Below, piece after piece: positions 1 through 7,041 of a DNA stretch of 8,890 bases. The notes beneath the pieces were generated by a model. That model worked only from the letters and a program-made list of their open reading frames with translations, was not told where the DNA came from and ran no database searches. Origin of the DNA: JADGQA01 sp964579855 (GTDB lineage Bacteria; Bacteroidota; Ignavibacteria; UBA10030). The translations under genes were made by a program, and so were the position numbers. The first letter of the stretch is position 1; the number at the start of each line of letters is the position of its first letter. The stretch covers positions 1 to 8,890 of the forward strand of contig CAZOIM010000169.1 in NCBI GenBank assembly GCA_964579855.1, in the 5' to 3' direction.

Positions 1-286
1 TGCTTCTCTCTCGCAACCTGAACGTCTCGTTTTGCTGAACGCCTTCAATGTGTTGCGATCAGAACAACGAACACTTCTCATCGTTTCGCATGATTTGGAT
101 TTCTTTGTTCCCAAAGCCACAGCATTGATTGTGCTCAATAAGGGCACAGTCACCCACCTCGGCAGACCCTATGATTTGGTGGCAAATCCACAAATATCCA
201 GGGTTGCAGGTTTGAACATTCCAATTTCACTCCGCATTCAAAAACTTGCGGCGACAGAAACGGCCCGGCAAGGAGCGGGAAGCTAG
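1..286 (+). CDS. ABC transporter ATP-binding protein, C-terminal fragment (CbiO/ECF-like)
   Basis: The frame is open from the left edge (first complete codon at base 2) to a TAG stop at 284-286, so this is the 3' end of a longer gene; the TTG at 32 is internal. The clearest landmark is TLLIVSHDLDFF, a beta strand followed by the H-loop (switch) histidine of ABC ATPases. It is followed by ALIVLNKGTVTHLGRP and then a short tail with AGLNIPISL. That tail resembles the CbiO/NikO/ECF-type ATPases of metal and vitamin uptake systems, where a similar leucine/proline segment follows the nucleotide-binding domain. Walker A, Q-loop, signature and Walker B motifs would all lie outside the window. The segment just before the helix reads ASLSQPERL, where a D-loop would usually read S/A-x-L-D-P. 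The ABC fold assignment is firm; the CbiO/ECF subfamily is tentative. The gene converges on the minus-strand operon and is probably unrelated to it. Confidence 0.8.
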   Translation, partial: ASLSQPERLVLLNAFNVLRSEQRTLLIVSHDLDFFVPKATALIVLNKGTVTHLGRPYDLVANPQISRVAGLNIPISLRIQKLAATETARQGAGS

Positions 287-352
287 TCGATTGCGGTGAG
301 AACCAGGCCAATGAGCGTGTGTAAACGCCTTCGAAGAGAATCTTGCAGGGGA
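287..352. other. Convergent intergenic gap without a clear terminator
   Basis: Sixty-six bases separate the stop of the ABC ATPase gene (+) from the stop of the NHL lipoprotein gene (-). Both transcripts should end here. I see only a four-base-pair stem (gcgt 315-318 with acgc 325-328) and an eight-base palindrome (cttcgaag, 329-336). Neither is followed by a T-run on either strand. Termination may be Rho-dependent, or may occur inside the opposing gene. Confidence 0.5.
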
Positions 353-1426
353 CTAAAAATCGGACGAAAGTTTAAAGCGGAAGATGCAATTTGCTTCGGC
401 ATCTGAGATGTACAGGGTCTTGTCAAAAAAAGCAACACCCGTTGGCCGCATCATTCTGCCATTTGTCCACGAACTGCCGAACGATTCGTGGCGAAACGTT
501 CCTTTGCTGTTGAACTTGAAGATACTGTCTTGTGCCGCATCCGCCACGAAAATATCAAGTCGCGTATTATCCATGGCCACACCTGTGGGAAGAACGTAGC
601 GATTGGGTCGCAGAAAATCCACGGAACCCTGGATAACATTTGTCGGATCGAACTTCGGCAGCCAACCTTCAAAATCCGATGAAAGCTGATACGTCATCCA
701 TACTGCACCGTAGGCAACTCCTTCAGAGCTTTGAAGCACGATAAAATCATGAGAATTGGGGAACGCTCGAAGCCCGGTAAGCCTGTTGATATAGGTGATA
801 CCTGTTCCTGTTCCCGTCGCCAGGTCCGTTACGGGCGTGATAAAACGGTCCTGATCTGAAAATCTCAGGATCCGGGTATCGGGATCGATGAAACTGCTGT
901 TGTCCGGTCCCGTTCGGGCGATCAGGTACTGATTGTCCGGCATGACCGCGATGCCCACAAACCTCCGCTCGGGGTGGGCATCTTCTTTCCACACCGTGTC
1001 TATGACGGCCACGGCAAGTTGATGCGCAACCTCCACAAGGTGGATCCGGAAGACGGCGCCGACGGTATCACCGGAGCTTTTCGCAATACTCCCTCCCACC
1101 AGAAGATCCAGTCTCAAATCCTGGGCAAGCGCGCTCGGTTGGAGAATCGGACGCTCACCCAAAAACGCTCCGGCGAGATTCATCATCACGATGCGACTGT
1201 TTCCGGCATCCGCAACATACATTAAGTTGTCGTTGCCGATGAGCAACGATGTCGGACCGTTCAGTCCCCCAAAAGGTGGGTTAATTTCAAGGTATGCGGT
1301 ATCCCCAGTCTTAAACTTCACCTGCTCAAGATCCGTGACCGGGCCGTATGGGTACGGTTTTGTGCAGCCCGTTAACCAGACTACAATGATTCCCAACACG
1401 ACAACTATGTGCGCCAGCTTTTTCAT
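353..1426 (-). CDS. NHL-repeat beta-propeller lipoprotein
   Basis: This is a 357-residue predicted lipoprotein. The N-terminus has Lys2-Lys3, a hydrophobic stretch (about 6-18) and a lipobox LTGC with the lipidated cysteine at residue 21, so it should be anchored in the outer or inner membrane. Three NHL-type propeller blades are visible: residues 57-82 (GPTSLLIG...MYVADAGNSRI), 280-306 (PTGVAMD...IFVADAAQDSIFKF) and 328-352 (PTGVAFFDKTLYISDAEANC). Each shows the pattern P-[ST]-G/S-x-[AL]...[LI]-[YF]-[VI]-[AS]-D. Residues 85-270 probably hold more diverged blades, giving a closed propeller, but I cannot count them by eye. NHL propellers usually mediate protein or ligand binding, and no catalytic residues are apparent. 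The ATG overlaps the TGA of the upstream PorV-like gene by one base, with no Shine-Dalgarno sequence, which suggests translational coupling. It is the last gene of the operon. The assignment is strong for lipoprotein plus NHL; the ligand is unknown. Confidence 0.85.
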   Translation of the reverse strand: MKKLAHIVVVLGIIVVWLTGCTKPYPYGPVTDLEQVKFKTGDTAYLEINPPFGGLNGPTSLLIGNDNLMYVADAGNSRIVMMNLAGAFLGERPILQPSALAQDLRLDLLVGGSIAKSSGDTVGAVFRIHLVEVAHQLAVAVIDTVWKEDAHPERRFVGIAVMPDNQYLIARTGPDNSSFIDPDTRILRFSDQDRFITPVTDLATGTGTGITYINRLTGLRAFPNSHDFIVLQSSEGVAYGAVWMTYQLSSDFEGWLPKFDPTNVIQGSVDFLRPNRYVLPTGVAMDNTRLDIFVADAAQDSIFKFNSKGTFRHESFGSSWTNGRMMRPTGVAFFDKTLYISDAEANCIFRFKLSSDF

Positions 1427-1428
1427 CA
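1424..1428 (-). other. TGATG stop-start overlap between PorV-like and NHL genes
   Basis: On the minus strand the TGA of the PorV-like gene (1428-1426) and the ATG of the NHL gene (1426-1424) share one adenine. The preceding bases contain no purine-rich Shine-Dalgarno motif. This arrangement is typical of termination-reinitiation coupling and indicates one transcript. Confidence 0.85.
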
Positions 1429-2436
1429 GTACGTTAGTGAACAGGAAACACGATGGACACCACCAAGAGCGTTGAAATTCGTATATGCGTAGTCAAACGA
1501 GACAGTTGTGAAAGGGAACGGCGCAACCACGCCGACGCCAAATGAATAGTCGTCAGAGACGTTCTGATTCGTCGTGAACCACGCTCCCCCGACTTGACGA
1601 CGCAGACCAGCCCTCAATCGAAGCCAATCACTCCATGCATACTCCACTCCGAAACGGACGTCTTCCGCGTTGTCATTCGGATGGTTGAGTTGAATTGAAG
1701 TTGTCACCCTTTGATCATCGGTTTGATACGGCTCGAAGGCGAACCCAAATTTGAAAATAGTCGGCGGAGAAAATGACTGGAACGATGAGACCGAAGACCC
1801 ATCGAGCAGCGAGGCTTGTCCCTTCGGAGCCACGTCCGCTCCGAAATTGGAAACGGCAACACCAATGCGCGAGGTCCCCAAACCGGTCACATAGTATGTC
1901 CCGAGGTCAAATAGAACTGTCTGAATCTTCAATACTGCAAGGTCTTCCTGCACGAACCGAACAGTCGTTCCAAAGCTGAACTGTGAAGTCATTTTCCTTG
2001 CGTAGGTGAGACCGAGAGCCAAATCGCTGTAGTGGAAATAATTCCCTGTGCCAAAAGGCTGGAGCTCCGTTGTAACCGCCATGTCGTCTGTCCTCAGGGA
2101 AATCACCGAAAGTCCCAGGACATCGGCCGGAGAAAGCCGATAGGTGGCTCCGAGAAAATCGTGTTTCATATCGACCAGCCATTCAGCGTGAGCAACCATA
2201 ATGCTGTTGTGCTCGTCGAGAGCCACTCCGGCTGGGTTCCAATACAAGGCGGAAATATCATCAGCAACCGCAACCATGGATTCTCCCATCCCAGACCCAC
2301 GTCCCCCAACGCCAATCTTCAGAAACTGCAGGCTCGAAATTCCAACTCTCTGCCCACCGAGATTTGGAAGCAGCTGTGAAAGACCTACCTGGCTTATCAA
2401 TATCATCGCTACGAGATATGTCCGGAACAATTTCAT
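1426..2436 (-). CDS. PorV/PorQ-family outer-membrane beta-barrel protein
   Basis: This is a 336-residue predicted outer-membrane protein. Residues 1-20 form a signal peptide (MKLFRTYLVAMILISQVGLS, cleavage likely before Gln21). The family hallmark lies at 35-72: SLQFLKIGVGGRGSGMG followed by ESMVAVADDISALYWNPAGVA. This glycine-rich segment with an ALYWNPAG core is shared by the PorV/PorQ (UPF0164) family and more distantly by FadL-type barrels. Alternating strand-like segments continue to the end, which finishes ...HRVSCSLTY, and a C-terminal aromatic residue fits a Bam-recognised beta-signal. In T9SS bacteria PorV receives cargo after translocation and takes part in its surface attachment, and PorQ is a related barrel. 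Many FCB genomes carry further paralogues of unknown role next to TonB receptors, so whether this one serves T9SS is open. It overlaps both neighbours by one base (TGATG at each end). Family assignment is good; specific function is inferred. Confidence 0.85.
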   Translation of the reverse strand: MKLFRTYLVAMILISQVGLSQLLPNLGGQRVGISSLQFLKIGVGGRGSGMGESMVAVADDISALYWNPAGVALDEHNSIMVAHAEWLVDMKHDFLGATYRLSPADVLGLSVISLRTDDMAVTTELQPFGTGNYFHYSDLALGLTYARKMTSQFSFGTTVRFVQEDLAVLKIQTVLFDLGTYYVTGLGTSRIGVAVSNFGADVAPKGQASLLDGSSVSSFQSFSPPTIFKFGFAFEPYQTDDQRVTTSIQLNHPNDNAEDVRFGVEYAWSDWLRLRAGLRRQVGGAWFTTNQNVSDDYSFGVGVVAPFPFTTVSFDYAYTNFNALGGVHRVSCSLTY

Positions 2437-2438
2437 CA
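2434..2438 (-). other. TGATG stop-start overlap between TonB receptor and PorV-like genes
   Basis: The receptor's TGA (2438-2436) and the PorV-like ATG (2436-2434) overlap by one base on the minus strand. Upstream sequence (…CTTTACAATTC) has no Shine-Dalgarno motif, so coupled initiation is likely. Confidence 0.85.
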
Positions 2439-5318
2439 GAATTGTAAAGAAAGCCCAAGTCGCACGTTGCGCGGTTCGCTGTATCGCGCCGGATTGTAAG
2501 GATAGGGACTGATGGGGGCCTGTAAGTCTGGATAATGCGGATCATTCCAACTATACGGGGTCGGAGTCCAACTTCCATTCGCCTGCTTGGGGGTATACGC
2601 ATCGCCCGTCACAGGATTCAGAATTTGAGCGTTCTGTCGATTCAATAGATTACTAATTTCGACGGTCAGCAAAAATCGTAAACCCGAGAAGTTTAGATAT
2701 TTGGTAATGTTCAAATCGACTGTTACGATATCTTTCCCTACTGCCCCGTAAAGGTTATTGGGATCCGAAGTATAAATCGTCCTCCCGGCCAAGTCATAAC
2801 CGATAATGGTTTGCGGAGCGTAGCGTTTCCCTGATTGATAGAAGAACCTGGTGTAGATGGAATAATCGTCCAAAATTCCTTTGCCGAAATCAAAGAGGGG
2901 CTCATCCTTCTTCACATCAAATATTCCGACGATCGATGCATCGAACGGACGATCCCAGGCAAGGTACGTCTCCTTGACGTTGTCACTGAGGCCTTGTTGA
3001 ATATTGTACAGAGCCTCCTCGGCAGATGAATTCTTGCCGGTAGTGACCGAATAGGACGCCGAGACCGCGCCCTGGAACCAATCGCCATAGCGCTTTTTAT
3101 ATTCAATTTCGAATCCACGAGAACGTGCATAATCCAAATTGATGTACGTGGTATACGATCCCGAAGAAAACCTGGCCTGCTGGACCTGAATCGTGTGTGG
3201 TGTGATATAATCGAAGATATCCTTGTAGTACGCCGTTACACTCAAGACATCATTCTCGGTCAGCTGATTGCGGAGACCCAACTCGTATGCTACGGTCGTT
3301 TCAGGATTCAGATCGGGATTGCCAATGGTTTGCGTTGTCGAACGCGCACTGCTGCGAAGCAACTTTGTATACACGTACTGAGGACGCGGGAACTTGGAAA
3401 AATGTCCGTAGGAAAAGAAGAGCGTCTGGTTATCCGTTACCGGGTGCGCTATCGCTACTCTCGGGCTGAGCCGTCCTTTCCAACGAAGTCCAAACAACGA
3501 ATACGTATCAGCGAAATATTTCTGACGGATGACGGGACTGACAAGAGAAAGGGAATCGTTGTTCATCGCATCATCAACATACTTGCCCGGGATCCAGTAG
3601 TCGAACCGCAGACCAAAGTTTAAGATCATCCCTCCATACGTAAGATTGTCCTGTGCATAGAGGGAACCTAACGCCGCTTTCACAGAGTAGATGTCATTGT
3701 CATAGCCCAATGGCCGCACCCACGGTTCATAGATGTCGATCATCTGCATATCCTGAAAACGGGTTTCAATACCAGCCTTGAACTTGTTCTTCTCGTCAAA
3801 ATCACTGGTCACATCGAGCTTCGCGGTATATTCGTTTGCGAATTGATCGCGCCAAACTGATGGACTCCCAAGATCATAGAACCCGTCACCAGGGACAACG
3901 ATGACTGTGTCATGATTTGCATTTTTGTAGATGAGCGGAAATGTCGCTATGTCTTTTGGTTGAATGTAGTCTTGCCACGATTGGCCGTTTGCATCCGCCC
4001 GAAGGTGCGCAGTATATTTGCTCAGACGGAATTCATAAAAAGTCTTGGTACTGATCGTGTGCGTCAGTGCAAGCGAATGCTGGATGTTGATTTGAGCAAA
4101 TGTATTTGCGTTGTCCGGAATATTCTGGAAGAGATACTGGTACCCCGGCTGCGGTTCCACGTATTCCAATGTCGTCTGAATGGACTGAGAATTCTGATTG
4201 ATGGCGAGCGAATAGTTCGCCGCATACGAGAGTTTGATCGTCGGTGTGATTTTCCACGTCAATTTGGCAAACGTCGACCAATTGTTGGAGCGCCTTGGAG
4301 AGAGCCACGATTGGTCAATGAGCGATGATTTGAGTCCTCCGGGCGCTTTTACTTCCCATCCGGTCGGTAATCCATCGGGACTAATTTGTTCGACCCACCG
4401 TGTGTAGCCATCGCCGAAATTAACGTTCCCATTCATAAAGAATGTGATTTTGCCGGGAATCTCGAGCCCCAACGCTGGTAAGATGGAGCTCGTAATTGGT
4501 TCCGGCCCGCCGAGCGAGAAATCATAGATATCAGTATTAAAATTGGATCGGGAATTGTCATTCAATCCATAATGGTCTTGTTTGTGCGTCATAGCCCCTG
4601 TGTATTTGTCCTGACCATCTTTCGTCGTAAGATTAACGACACCGGAGGTGGCTTGGCCATATTCTGCATTGTAGCCACCTGTAATTACTTCAGCCTCTTT
4701 GATCGCCCCGGGGGGCAGTTGTACGCCAAATCCTGTGCCGGCCAATGGATCCTGGACAGAGATTCCATCAACGATATAGGCCGTTTCATAACTACGCCCC
4801 CCCCGGATGTGTATCTGGTCATCCGATTTCACGACCCCGACCTGCAGGGCAACGACATCCTGAACATTTTGAACAGCCGCCGCTTCCAATTCTTTGCTTG
4901 TCGACGTTCGTGCGCTTGACGTCTGTTCAATATTGAACAGGGGTTTTGCTCCCACGATGGTGACTTCCTGGCCCAGCGTCAACGCGGTTTCTTCGAGCTG
5001 GACATCGAGAGTCGTGGTTTCACCTTCTGTGATCTTCACCGCAGGGTACTGCACCAATTTGTACCCGAGCAGTCTTATCTCGACCACATAAACGCCGGGA
5101 TTTACTTTCTGAATCGTGAAATTTCCATCAACATCCGTTGATGCGCCGTAGTAAGTCCCCTTAACGACGACATTGACGCTCGGCAATCCTTCTTTGGTCA
5201 ACCTGTCCGTAATATGGCCTTTCAAGATACCGACGCTCGAACTCTGTGCGAACAGTAGCGTCGAGATGCCGAGCACACAACACGCAAGGGTCACTATGGA
5301 GATAGTAACACGATTCAT
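2436..5318 (-). CDS. TonB-dependent outer-membrane receptor with carboxypeptidase-regulatory-like N-terminal domain
   Basis: This 960-residue protein is a gated outer-membrane channel powered by TonB-ExbBD. A signal peptide covers about residues 1-24 (cleavage near LLFA-Q). Residues 29-109 form a carboxypeptidase-D-regulatory-like beta-sandwich: GILKGHITDRLTKEGLPSVN, then ASTDVDGNFTIQKVNPGVY and IRLLGYK. A TonB-box-like segment QEVTIVG follows at 117-123. The plug domain (about 130-235) carries IHIRGGRSYE (169-178), AYIVDGISVQDPLAG and GGYNAEYGQATSGVVNLTTKDG-like sequence, the standard plug signature. The remainder is the 22-strand barrel region, including NPDLNPETTVAYELGLRNQL and the final strand NVRLGLSLQF, which ends in the expected aromatic residue. 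It resembles the Oar/CarboxypepD-reg receptors common in FCB bacteria. There is no adjacent SusD homologue, so a classical SusCD glycan pair is unlikely. A G8 run encodes the conserved IRGG motif. The start overlaps the upstream stop (TAATG). The substrate is unknown. Confidence 0.93.
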   Translation of the reverse strand: MNRVTISIVTLACCVLGISTLLFAQSSSVGILKGHITDRLTKEGLPSVNVVVKGTYYGASTDVDGNFTIQKVNPGVYVVEIRLLGYKLVQYPAVKITEGETTTLDVQLEETALTLGQEVTIVGAKPLFNIEQTSSARTSTSKELEAAAVQNVQDVVALQVGVVKSDDQIHIRGGRSYETAYIVDGISVQDPLAGTGFGVQLPPGAIKEAEVITGGYNAEYGQATSGVVNLTTKDGQDKYTGAMTHKQDHYGLNDNSRSNFNTDIYDFSLGGPEPITSSILPALGLEIPGKITFFMNGNVNFGDGYTRWVEQISPDGLPTGWEVKAPGGLKSSLIDQSWLSPRRSNNWSTFAKLTWKITPTIKLSYAANYSLAINQNSQSIQTTLEYVEPQPGYQYLFQNIPDNANTFAQINIQHSLALTHTISTKTFYEFRLSKYTAHLRADANGQSWQDYIQPKDIATFPLIYKNANHDTVIVVPGDGFYDLGSPSVWRDQFANEYTAKLDVTSDFDEKNKFKAGIETRFQDMQMIDIYEPWVRPLGYDNDIYSVKAALGSLYAQDNLTYGGMILNFGLRFDYWIPGKYVDDAMNNDSLSLVSPVIRQKYFADTYSLFGLRWKGRLSPRVAIAHPVTDNQTLFFSYGHFSKFPRPQYVYTKLLRSSARSTTQTIGNPDLNPETTVAYELGLRNQLTENDVLSVTAYYKDIFDYITPHTIQVQQARFSSGSYTTYINLDYARSRGFEIEYKKRYGDWFQGAVSASYSVTTGKNSSAEEALYNIQQGLSDNVKETYLAWDRPFDASIVGIFDVKKDEPLFDFGKGILDDYSIYTRFFYQSGKRYAPQTIIGYDLAGRTIYTSDPNNLYGAVGKDIVTVDLNITKYLNFSGLRFLLTVEISNLLNRQNAQILNPVTGDAYTPKQANGSWTPTPYSWNDPHYPDLQAPISPYPYNPARYSEPRNVRLGLSLQF
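4797..4804 (-). repeat. G8 homopolymer inside the TonB receptor plug
   Basis: Eight consecutive C on the + strand (G on the coding strand) span the codons CGG-GGG-GGG-C for Arg172-Gly173-Gly174 of the receptor. A change of one base would shift the frame about 170 codons into a 960-codon gene. G/C tracts of this kind are known hot spots for slipped-strand mispairing, although eight is near the short end for true phase variation. The frame is intact here. Confidence 0.9.
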
Positions 5319-5320
5319 TA
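5316..5320 (-). other. TAATG stop-start overlap between lipoprotein and TonB receptor genes
   Basis: The TAA of the 569-residue lipoprotein gene (5320-5318) shares one base with the receptor ATG (5318-5316) on the minus strand. The preceding GAATTTGGATTGCAG has at best a very weak Shine-Dalgarno resemblance (GGA). This ties the two genes into one translational unit. Confidence 0.85.
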
Positions 5321-7027
5321 CTGCAATCCAAATTCGTTGAAGACTTTAGTGAAGAAAGCCGCAATTCCCTGTCCACCGTGTGCCGTACCGGTGAGATAGT
5401 GCAAGGACATTCCCAGAAAGGCGATTCTCTTGGTATCATCTATGACACCAAGATTTGGCATACCAATGTAGTGCCCTCTCGCAGTATCAGGTTGTAGATG
5501 GTAGATATAGCGCGCGGCCGGATTTTTATAGACTGGACGCATATTAAACGAATAACTGAACTTAGATCCCAATTCCAGGAGCGGAAACAGGTTGGACGCA
5601 TTTGATGAATCAGGATACAATTGGTATCCACCGGGAATTTGGTTGTCCCCGGGAAGTGGATAAGAGAGAGGAGCCACGAGTGAAACGGAACATACGCTGT
5701 CAAGAGGAGTAAAGTCCTGCAGTGCTCCGCTTGGATCATTGACCGTCTGAAATTCCGTCGTGAAAATCACATGGCCACCGTCTTGTGAGGTCCAATAATC
5801 AAACAATGTCCTTTGAGCGACCGTCAAGCTTGGAATTGCATCGGTGTACCAAAAGACACAATCATAGAGTTTAAACGTTTTGGTTAGAGTTGGATTGATG
5901 TGTTGCTGCGCCGGCACCAAAGAGCCAACGGATCTCGTTGCAGTAGATCCAGATCGAATGTCAAGAAAATCAAAACTCATCCCGACTTGCGTCAGAGCAG
6001 CAGCATACGTGGCATGAATCGCAGCGGAATCGGTCTTTTGGTAATCCGAAACAACAAGGGTTCTCCCTCGTGGTTTCACAACATACCAAACCGCATTTCC
6101 GGCTGGGAATCGCATAAACGTGCTTATCCCGGCAGCCACGTCTACGGCTTGCACATAGAGAATATTGTTTGCATCAAGTTTCAACCCATGAATCGTACCC
6201 AAAGTGCGCAGTCCGGGAGATGTTCCAATGAGAACATCGGCATCAACCGTGCTCGTCGCTGCGTCACTCCGCGCACGGGGAACCGAGAGCGTGATGGTGG
6301 TGATGTTCGAGGAAACAAGGAATGGATCGGAAAACGTCGAGTCATTCAAGGAAATACGATATGACCTGATGGTCTCATCGCCGTCCAAATCGTGTCCAAC
6401 CCAAGAAAAGCTCGCCACGGTAAATGTCTGCTTCGGCGGCTGTGCGATGACCGTAGGGTCTGATGCATCGTACACATAATCGAGCGTCGGAGGTGTGTTC
6501 ACCGTTGGAAACTTCTGCAGCGCTCCACGCGGATCCATTGCACCGATGAGATCATCCAGTCTCTCGTCTCCAGCATCGAAAACGTTGTTGCCGTTCTTGT
6601 CCCAAAATGGAAATGGCGAGAGTTTGATGTTGCCGCCAATGGTCACGGAATGCTTGAACGTATTATCAATGGCGTGCAATGCAACGAGAAACGATTGTTG
6701 AGCCTGGCGTAACGGAAATGCCAGGAGCGTATCGGTTACCGTAACGAAATGGTACGTCAGCGTGTCTGGATTAGGAATGTTCGTAAGATCAGGATCCACG
6801 GCGAGAAGGTATCCGATAACATACCCGTCGCGATCTTCGCCCCACCACCGGACTTCCTGTCTGCTGATACCTGTCGCGATTCCGGTATCTGGATAGAGCC
6901 AGAAGAATGTCTGTGGTGACTGGTTCGCAATGGGTTGGTTCGCGAATTGCTTAACACACCCGCTCTGGAACAGCACGAGTGCCACACCAAGAACAAATCC
7001 CGCGTATATGTGTTTCCGTCTAATCAA
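5318..7027 (-). CDS. Large multidomain lipoprotein of unknown function
   Basis: I do not recognise a named family. The 569-residue product begins with Arg-Arg-Lys, a hydrophobic stretch (about 8-20) and a lipobox FQSGC, with the lipidated cysteine at residue 24. Two similar segments, RWWGEDRDGYVIGY (60-73) and FSWVGHDLDGDETIRSY (207-223), suggest two fibronectin-III/Ig-like beta-sandwich units with a W-x-G-x-D-x-DG core. Between them, residues 143-155 (DKNGNNVFDAGDE) look like an EF-hand/dockerin-type calcium loop. The C-terminal part (313-569) opens with TLVVSDYQ and continues with AALTQVGMSFDFLDIR, YDCVFWYTDAIPSLT and YWTSQDGGHVIFTTEF. This alternating strand/helix pattern resembles class I glutamine-amidotransferase-like or ThuA-like domains, but I see no clear catalytic triad. 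The start is TTG at 7027; an in-frame TGA at 7051-7049 excludes a longer reading, and no ATG lies before the signal peptide. It is the first gene of the overlapping quartet and is probably a surface or periplasmic partner of the receptor. Confidence 0.8.
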   Translation of the reverse strand: MIRRKHIYAGFVLGVALVLFQSGCVKQFANQPIANQSPQTFFWLYPDTGIATGISRQEVRWWGEDRDGYVIGYLLAVDPDLTNIPNPDTLTYHFVTVTDTLLAFPLRQAQQSFLVALHAIDNTFKHSVTIGGNIKLSPFPFWDKNGNNVFDAGDERLDDLIGAMDPRGALQKFPTVNTPPTLDYVYDASDPTVIAQPPKQTFTVASFSWVGHDLDGDETIRSYRISLNDSTFSDPFLVSSNITTITLSVPRARSDAATSTVDADVLIGTSPGLRTLGTIHGLKLDANNILYVQAVDVAAGISTFMRFPAGNAVWYVVKPRGRTLVVSDYQKTDSAAIHATYAAALTQVGMSFDFLDIRSGSTATRSVGSLVPAQQHINPTLTKTFKLYDCVFWYTDAIPSLTVAQRTLFDYWTSQDGGHVIFTTEFQTVNDPSGALQDFTPLDSVCSVSLVAPLSYPLPGDNQIPGGYQLYPDSSNASNLFPLLELGSKFSYSFNMRPVYKNPAARYIYHLQPDTARGHYIGMPNLGVIDDTKRIAFLGMSLHYLTGTAHGGQGIAAFFTKVFNEFGLQ

Positions 7028-7041
7028 GTCCGCAATTTCAT
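7024..7041 (-). other. Five-codon mini-ORF overlapping the TTG start of the lipoprotein gene
   Basis: On the minus strand an ATG at 7041-7039 reads Met-Lys-Leu-Arg-Thr-stop, and its TGA (7026-7024) overlaps the TTG start (7027-7025) of the lipoprotein gene as TTGA. It could be a short leader that delivers ribosomes to a weak TTG start. It could also be the original N-terminus, separated by a single-base indel or sequencing error. It may also be chance. Confidence 0.3.

Noticed and set aside
32..34. TTG as start of a short independent + strand gene
   Set aside because: The frame is open to the left edge and the product begins in the middle of an ABC ATPase domain; it is a truncated larger gene.
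315..328. Small inverted repeat gcgt...acgc in the convergent gap, considered as a bidirectional terminator
   Set aside because: It has only four base pairs with a six-base loop and no adjacent T-run on either strand, which is within chance expectation.
3195..3623. Open reading frame of about 142 codons on the + strand, antisense to the TonB receptor
   Set aside because: It lies entirely within the receptor barrel coding region, with no family resemblance and no ribosome site. The same applies to the + strand frame at 3912-4328.
5900..6364. Open reading frame of about 154 codons on the + strand, antisense to the lipoprotein gene
   Set aside because: Its translation is rich in Arg, Ser and Asn, has no recognisable domain, and lies wholly inside a well-supported minus-strand gene; it is a shadow frame.
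2436..7027. SusC/SusD glycan-uptake pair
   Set aside because: The receptor resembles SusC only in general TonB-receptor features. The neighbouring lipoprotein shows no SusD/RagB helical (TPR-rich) character; it is beta-rich with a Rossmann-like end.
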